NCBI GenBank assembly: GCA_026874595.1
Contig: CM049322.1
Coordinates: 10,504,400 to 10,568,399, forward strand
Direction of reading: 5' to 3'
Length of the DNA stretch: 64,000 nucleotides
Source: Sipunculus nudus
Taxonomy: Eukaryota > Annelida > Sipuncula > Golfingiida > Sipunculidae
Shown piece after piece: positions 60,530 to 64,000 of the stretch; position 1 is the first letter of the stretch; each line of letters opens with the position of its first letter. A program made the position numbers and the translations under genes. A model generated the notes under the pieces. It was not told where the DNA came from. It saw only the letters and a list, made by a program, of their open reading frames with translations, and made no database searches.

Positions 60530-61580
60530 CTGACTGAGGACATTATAGATCCAAATTAAGTTTCTATACCGAACATACCTAAATAATTTAGGTCTCATTG
60601 TAGTCTACCTATACCATGCATATTGGGTTGACATTGATTTAAAAATGCAACCATGTGTCGTAAACATGATCCAAGTCATTTCAAGCATTGTGCACAATAT
60701 TTCCTCTTTCCAAAAGTTGTCACTGTTTGGCATGATTTGTGGGACCAGTTTGTGCAATCATAATTGTCCCATGTTGTCATGTTTTTCTACACTATCTAGA
60801 TACCCACACTGTTTCTTTTAGGAACACATTCCATTTTCCCTTGCTCTAAACAATAAACTCAGTGACTCCTGAGCATGTCTTGATCAAAAATATTTTCCCC
60901 CGTTTGTATTCCGTAAAACTTTATGAAGCAAAATTGACAAGCTTTTCTCCCCGTCCCTTTCAACCCCCCACCCCAAACCCAAAAAAGTAGTTCGGCAGTG
61001 ATTAATGGCTCCCCACTGGGATCATTATCACACTGCTGATCAGGTCTGTATCAACTGATTACCTCAATAATCCATTAATTACAAGTTGAGATCCATGCGT
61101 TTAAATTTCTGCTACAAATTTTCATTCACTCAACCTGTGGAATTTGGATGTATTGCAGGGCACTAATTGTAATCATTGGATCACCACATGGGTGATAAGG
61201 TCACTATGGCCTTTTTGGCTTATTTTACAGAATTTGTAGAGTTCCTCAAGACAACCAGTACGAAAAATATTGTAGCCAGTACCGATATATCAGTCAGTTG
61301 GAATGATGCATGGGTGACTTCTTTCAGTGTAGAAACACCTATAGTTGTTCGCTGTATATTGTTATGCATGAATAAAGGGGAAGGGGGTCCTGTAAGACAG
61401 TTTGCAGGAATGCTATATTTTCCTGCCATTAACTAAGTATTGGACTATAAATATATATTAATAAATATATATAAAAATAGGATTTGTATTGTTCCCAATA
61501 CTTGAAGAGTACGAGCAACTTTAACAATGCTCTTATGAAATTACTGAATACAAAATAGATGAAGTCGATTTAAAGTAATT
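60530..61580. other. no gene supported
   Basis: Contains a possible acceptor TTTTTGGCTTATTTTACAG at about 61211-61229 followed by sequence open in two frames, and a donor-like CCT|GTAAGA at about 61389. The phase does not fit the terminal exon downstream. Confidence 0.35.
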
Positions 61581-61584
61581 GAAA

Positions 61585-61595
61585 ATATATATATA

Positions 61596-61658
<63 letters not shown>

Positions 61659-61660
61659 TA
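61585..61660. repeat. (AT)n microsatellite
   Basis: About 75 bp of AT repeats with two short interruptions, just before the candidate terminal exon. Confidence 0.95.
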
Positions 61661-61685
61661 CAATTAACTTACTTTTCTTTTACAG

Positions 61686-61732
61686 GCCGTGTAAAACCTA
61701 AAGGAAGAAAGGCTGAGAGGGACCAAGAGTGA
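61686..61732 (+). CDS. candidate terminal coding exon
   Basis: After a textbook polypyrimidine tract and acceptor (CTTACTTTTCTTTTACAG) the frame entered in phase 1 reads RVKPKGRKAERDQE and stops at TGA 61730. A highly basic or charged tail of this kind is typical of nucleic-acid-binding or nucleolar proteins, but 14 residues do not identify a family. AATAAATAAA lies 60 bases downstream. Upstream exons were not found in the repeat-filled DNA to the left. Confidence 0.4.
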
Positions 61733-61790
61733 TATCACACAGAAATACTTGAACTCTGAGAGTACTACAAGTACTCTGACTCTGTTGTAA

Positions 61791-61800
61791 AATAAATAAA
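61791..61800 (+). terminator. poly(A) signal of the candidate terminal exon
   Basis: AATAAATAAA, two overlapping consensus hexamers, 60 nt after the candidate stop. Confidence 0.4.
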
Positions 61801-61804
61801 TAAT

Positions 61805-62340
61805 TTTAATGTCTTTTAATATTTTGTTGAATACATGAAGAGAACGTTTGGTTGGTACCTTTCTGTTGGTAAATGGATTTGACAAATGGATGATCTCCTA
61901 TTTTTGCCGCAAAACAATAGATATGACTGGAAACCACTGTCATGGTCAGATTTATGATTAAAGCTATGCACATGCACTCATCATTTTTAACACTTCATTG
62001 AAAATGTCTTCCACAGACTGAAATGGAAAATACACCTGCGGTCTAATCAGAAGCTGAAGTATTACCAGTTATATTAAAGCCTACTCTGTGCTGTATAAAT
62101 AAAGTACAATGTACTTTCTTTTAAAATGTATTAATGTATGTGGATTAATCATGCCGGTTCACACGGTCGGTGACAGATCATAAGAATTGTCAACATGTTG
62201 ATAACTTGTTGAATCATCAAGATATTGGTTAAAATACTCGAAACTGGATAACAGAATTAATGTTAACTTGATATAGACAATTTTTCAATGGACTTACTCC
62301 GAGTGAACAAATATTAGGATATATCGAGTATACAGGCATT
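61805..62340. other. no gene recognised
   Basis: Non-coding DNA leading into the edge of the right-hand satellite. Confidence 0.4.
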
Positions 62341-62344
62341 GACC

Positions 62345-64000
62345 ACTTTCTCCTTTTCCGGTATTTTTGTACCTTAGCAATACATTTTTTTTATGTTTTA
62401 AGAATATCGTTAATATGTTATCATTATACTTAATAGCAAACATTGATGGGATGTATTCCCAACGTAACTGCAACAACATAGTGAAACGTTGTAGATTCAT
62501 GAGAAAATCGTCAACAAAGAAGGTGTTATCTTACGTTAAATATTCCGTTGATAAAACCACATTTATGTGACCAAAGAACGTTAACAAAAATGTTGCTAAC
62601 ACTTTATTAAACTAAGAGCAAATATGTATGAGACATTCCCAGCGTATCTACAAAGATAAAGTGAAACTTTTCATACAAGAAATAAAAACTATGAAGAACG
62701 TTAGGGTTTACGATCAAAGTCCGTACATAAAACCATACATTAGTATGTGCTAAGAACGTTCTAACAGAAACGTTTCTAACATGTTATCATTATACCTAAG
62801 AACAAACGTCGGTGAGACGTATTCCAAACATAACTACAATGATTTAATGAAACATTGCAGGCACGTAATAAAAACGATGACAACGGACGTTTGTTTTTAC
62901 ATTCGAAGTCCGTACAAAAAAAAACCCATACATTTGTATGTGCTAAAAACGTTTAAACAGAAACGTTGCTTACATGTTATCATTATAACTAAGAGCACAC
63001 GTTTGTTAGACGTATTCCCAACATTACTGCAACGATTATACGAAACATTGCGGACACGTTATAAAAACGCAACAAAGAACGTTTGGCTTCGCGTTCAAAG
63101 TCCGTACATAAAACCATACATTTTTGCGTGCACAGAACGTTTTAACGGAAATGTTTCCTACACGTTATCATTATACAAAGACCAAACGTTTATGACACGT
63201 ATTCTTAACGTAACTACAACGACTTGATGAAACGTTGCAAAAACGTAATAAAAACAACGACAACAAACGTTTTATTTTATGTTCAAAGTCCGTACACAAA
63301 ACCATACATTTTTGCGTGCACAGAACGTTTTAACAGAAATGTTGCTTACACATTAGCATTATACTAGTAGCAAACGTTTATTAGACGTATTCTTAACATT
63401 ACTACCACGCCTTGATGAACGTCGCAAACACGTAATTAAAACAATGACAACGAACGTTTGATTTTACGTTCACAGTCCGTAAATAAAACCATACATTTTT
63501 GCGTGCACAAAACGTTTTAACGGAAATGTTGCTTGCACGTTAGCATTATACTAATAGCAAACGTTTATGAGGCGTATTCTTAACATAAATACAACGACTT
63601 GATGACCGTTGCAAACACATAATGAAAACAACGACAACAAACGTTTTATTTTATGTTCAAAGTCCGTACACAAAACCATACATTTTTGCGTGCACAGAAC
63701 GTTTTAACAGAAAAGTTGCTTACACGTTAGCATTATAATAATAGGAAACGTTTATGAGACGCTTTCCTAACATTACTACAACGACTTGATAACCGTTGCA
63801 AACACGTAATAAAAACAACGACAACGAACGTTTGATTTTACGTTCACAGTCCGTACATAAAACCATACATTTTTGCGTGCACAGAACGTTTTAACAGAAA
63901 TGTTGCTTACACGTTAGCATTATACTAATAGGAAACGTTTATGAGACGTTTTCCTAGGTTACTACAACGACTTGATGACCGTTGCAAACACGTTATAAAA
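62345..64000. repeat. ACGT-rich 187-bp satellite, left edge, with 374-bp dimers
   Basis: The phrase AGAACGTTNTAACAGAAAYG marks units at 62575, 62752, 62945, 63133, 63321, 63508, 63695 and 63882: steps 177, 193, 188, 188, 187, 187, 187. Alternate units carry GTTCAAAGTCCGTAC (63281, 63655) or GTTCACAGTCCGTA (63468, 63842), so the regular part is a dimer. Units become more alike toward the right and the array runs off the window. Each has many ACGT or CGTT sites. The open frames over it are not genes. Confidence 0.9.

Noticed and set aside
61176-61436. 86-codon plus-strand frame with an internal acceptor (TTATTTTACAG) and donor-like GTAAGA
   Set aside because: A second frame of the same stretch is also open for over 20 codons, and the exit phase does not match the terminal exon at 61686. 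No domain seen.
62781-63227. 148-codon plus-strand frame with basic composition
   Set aside because: Lies wholly in the 187-bp satellite. The internal similarity matches the DNA repeat, and the next, more regular units do not keep the frame.

Overview
This window looks like AT-rich nuclear DNA from a marine invertebrate, most likely a mollusc (inference). The reasons are exons with GT-AG introns, dense microsatellites, non-LTR retrotransposons with an APE endonuclease and reverse transcriptase, tRNA-derived SINE-like sequences, hAT-type ends with 8-bp target duplications, several satellites, and a dispersed repeat. That repeat starts with a TAGCTCAGCTGA hairpin and ends in GACCCATGGGTC; from memory it resembles a very abundant molluscan repeat. 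There is no bacterial operon structure, rRNA gene or CRISPR array.

Left edge (1-2.1 kb): the 5' part of a minus-strand histamine N-methyltransferase-like methyltransferase gene, three exons, continuing off the left end. 2.1-15.1 kb: mostly unannotatable AT-rich DNA with a decayed Ty3/gypsy fragment (about 5.0-5.4 kb), a broken LINE 3' end (6.86-7.81 kb) with a tRNA-like SINE head next to it, and microsatellites.

15.1-18.8 kb: an ACGT-rich satellite with a 629-bp two-part higher-order repeat, then a candidate inverted-terminus element holding a tRNA-derived SINE and an 81-bp tandem repeat. 20-33.3 kb: a long TA tract, an 11-bp minisatellite, a 3.1-kb copy of the hairpin-ended repeat, a 3.7-kb element bounded by long inverted arms (26.47-30.14 kb) with exon-like sequence on both outer sides, a second 11-bp minisatellite locus, and a truncated repeat copy.

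35.1-39.3 kb: a 74-bp satellite carrying one telomere-like ACCCTAACCC per unit, interrupted by an 821-bp hAT-type element. A related satellite segment 1,600 bp away shows the empty site. 40.4-46.8 kb: an apparently full-length LINE on the minus strand with both long reading frames intact (ORF1 524 aa, ORF2 1152 aa) and a 3' UTR that seems to be built from degenerate tandem copies of the ORF2 end.

50-59.3 kb: overlapping, nested and tandemly duplicated copies of the hairpin-ended repeat, including a second inverted-terminus element with a 278-bp internal array. 59.3-64 kb: little recognisable except a small hAT-like MITE, a candidate terminal exon with a poly(A) signal (61.69-61.80 kb), and the edge of a 187-bp ACGT-rich satellite that becomes more regular toward the right end.

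The only host gene I can name is the HNMT-like gene. The main coding content is the LINE. The best leads are the LINE 3' UTR architecture, the satellites with ACGT or telomere-like motifs, and the hairpin-ended repeat.
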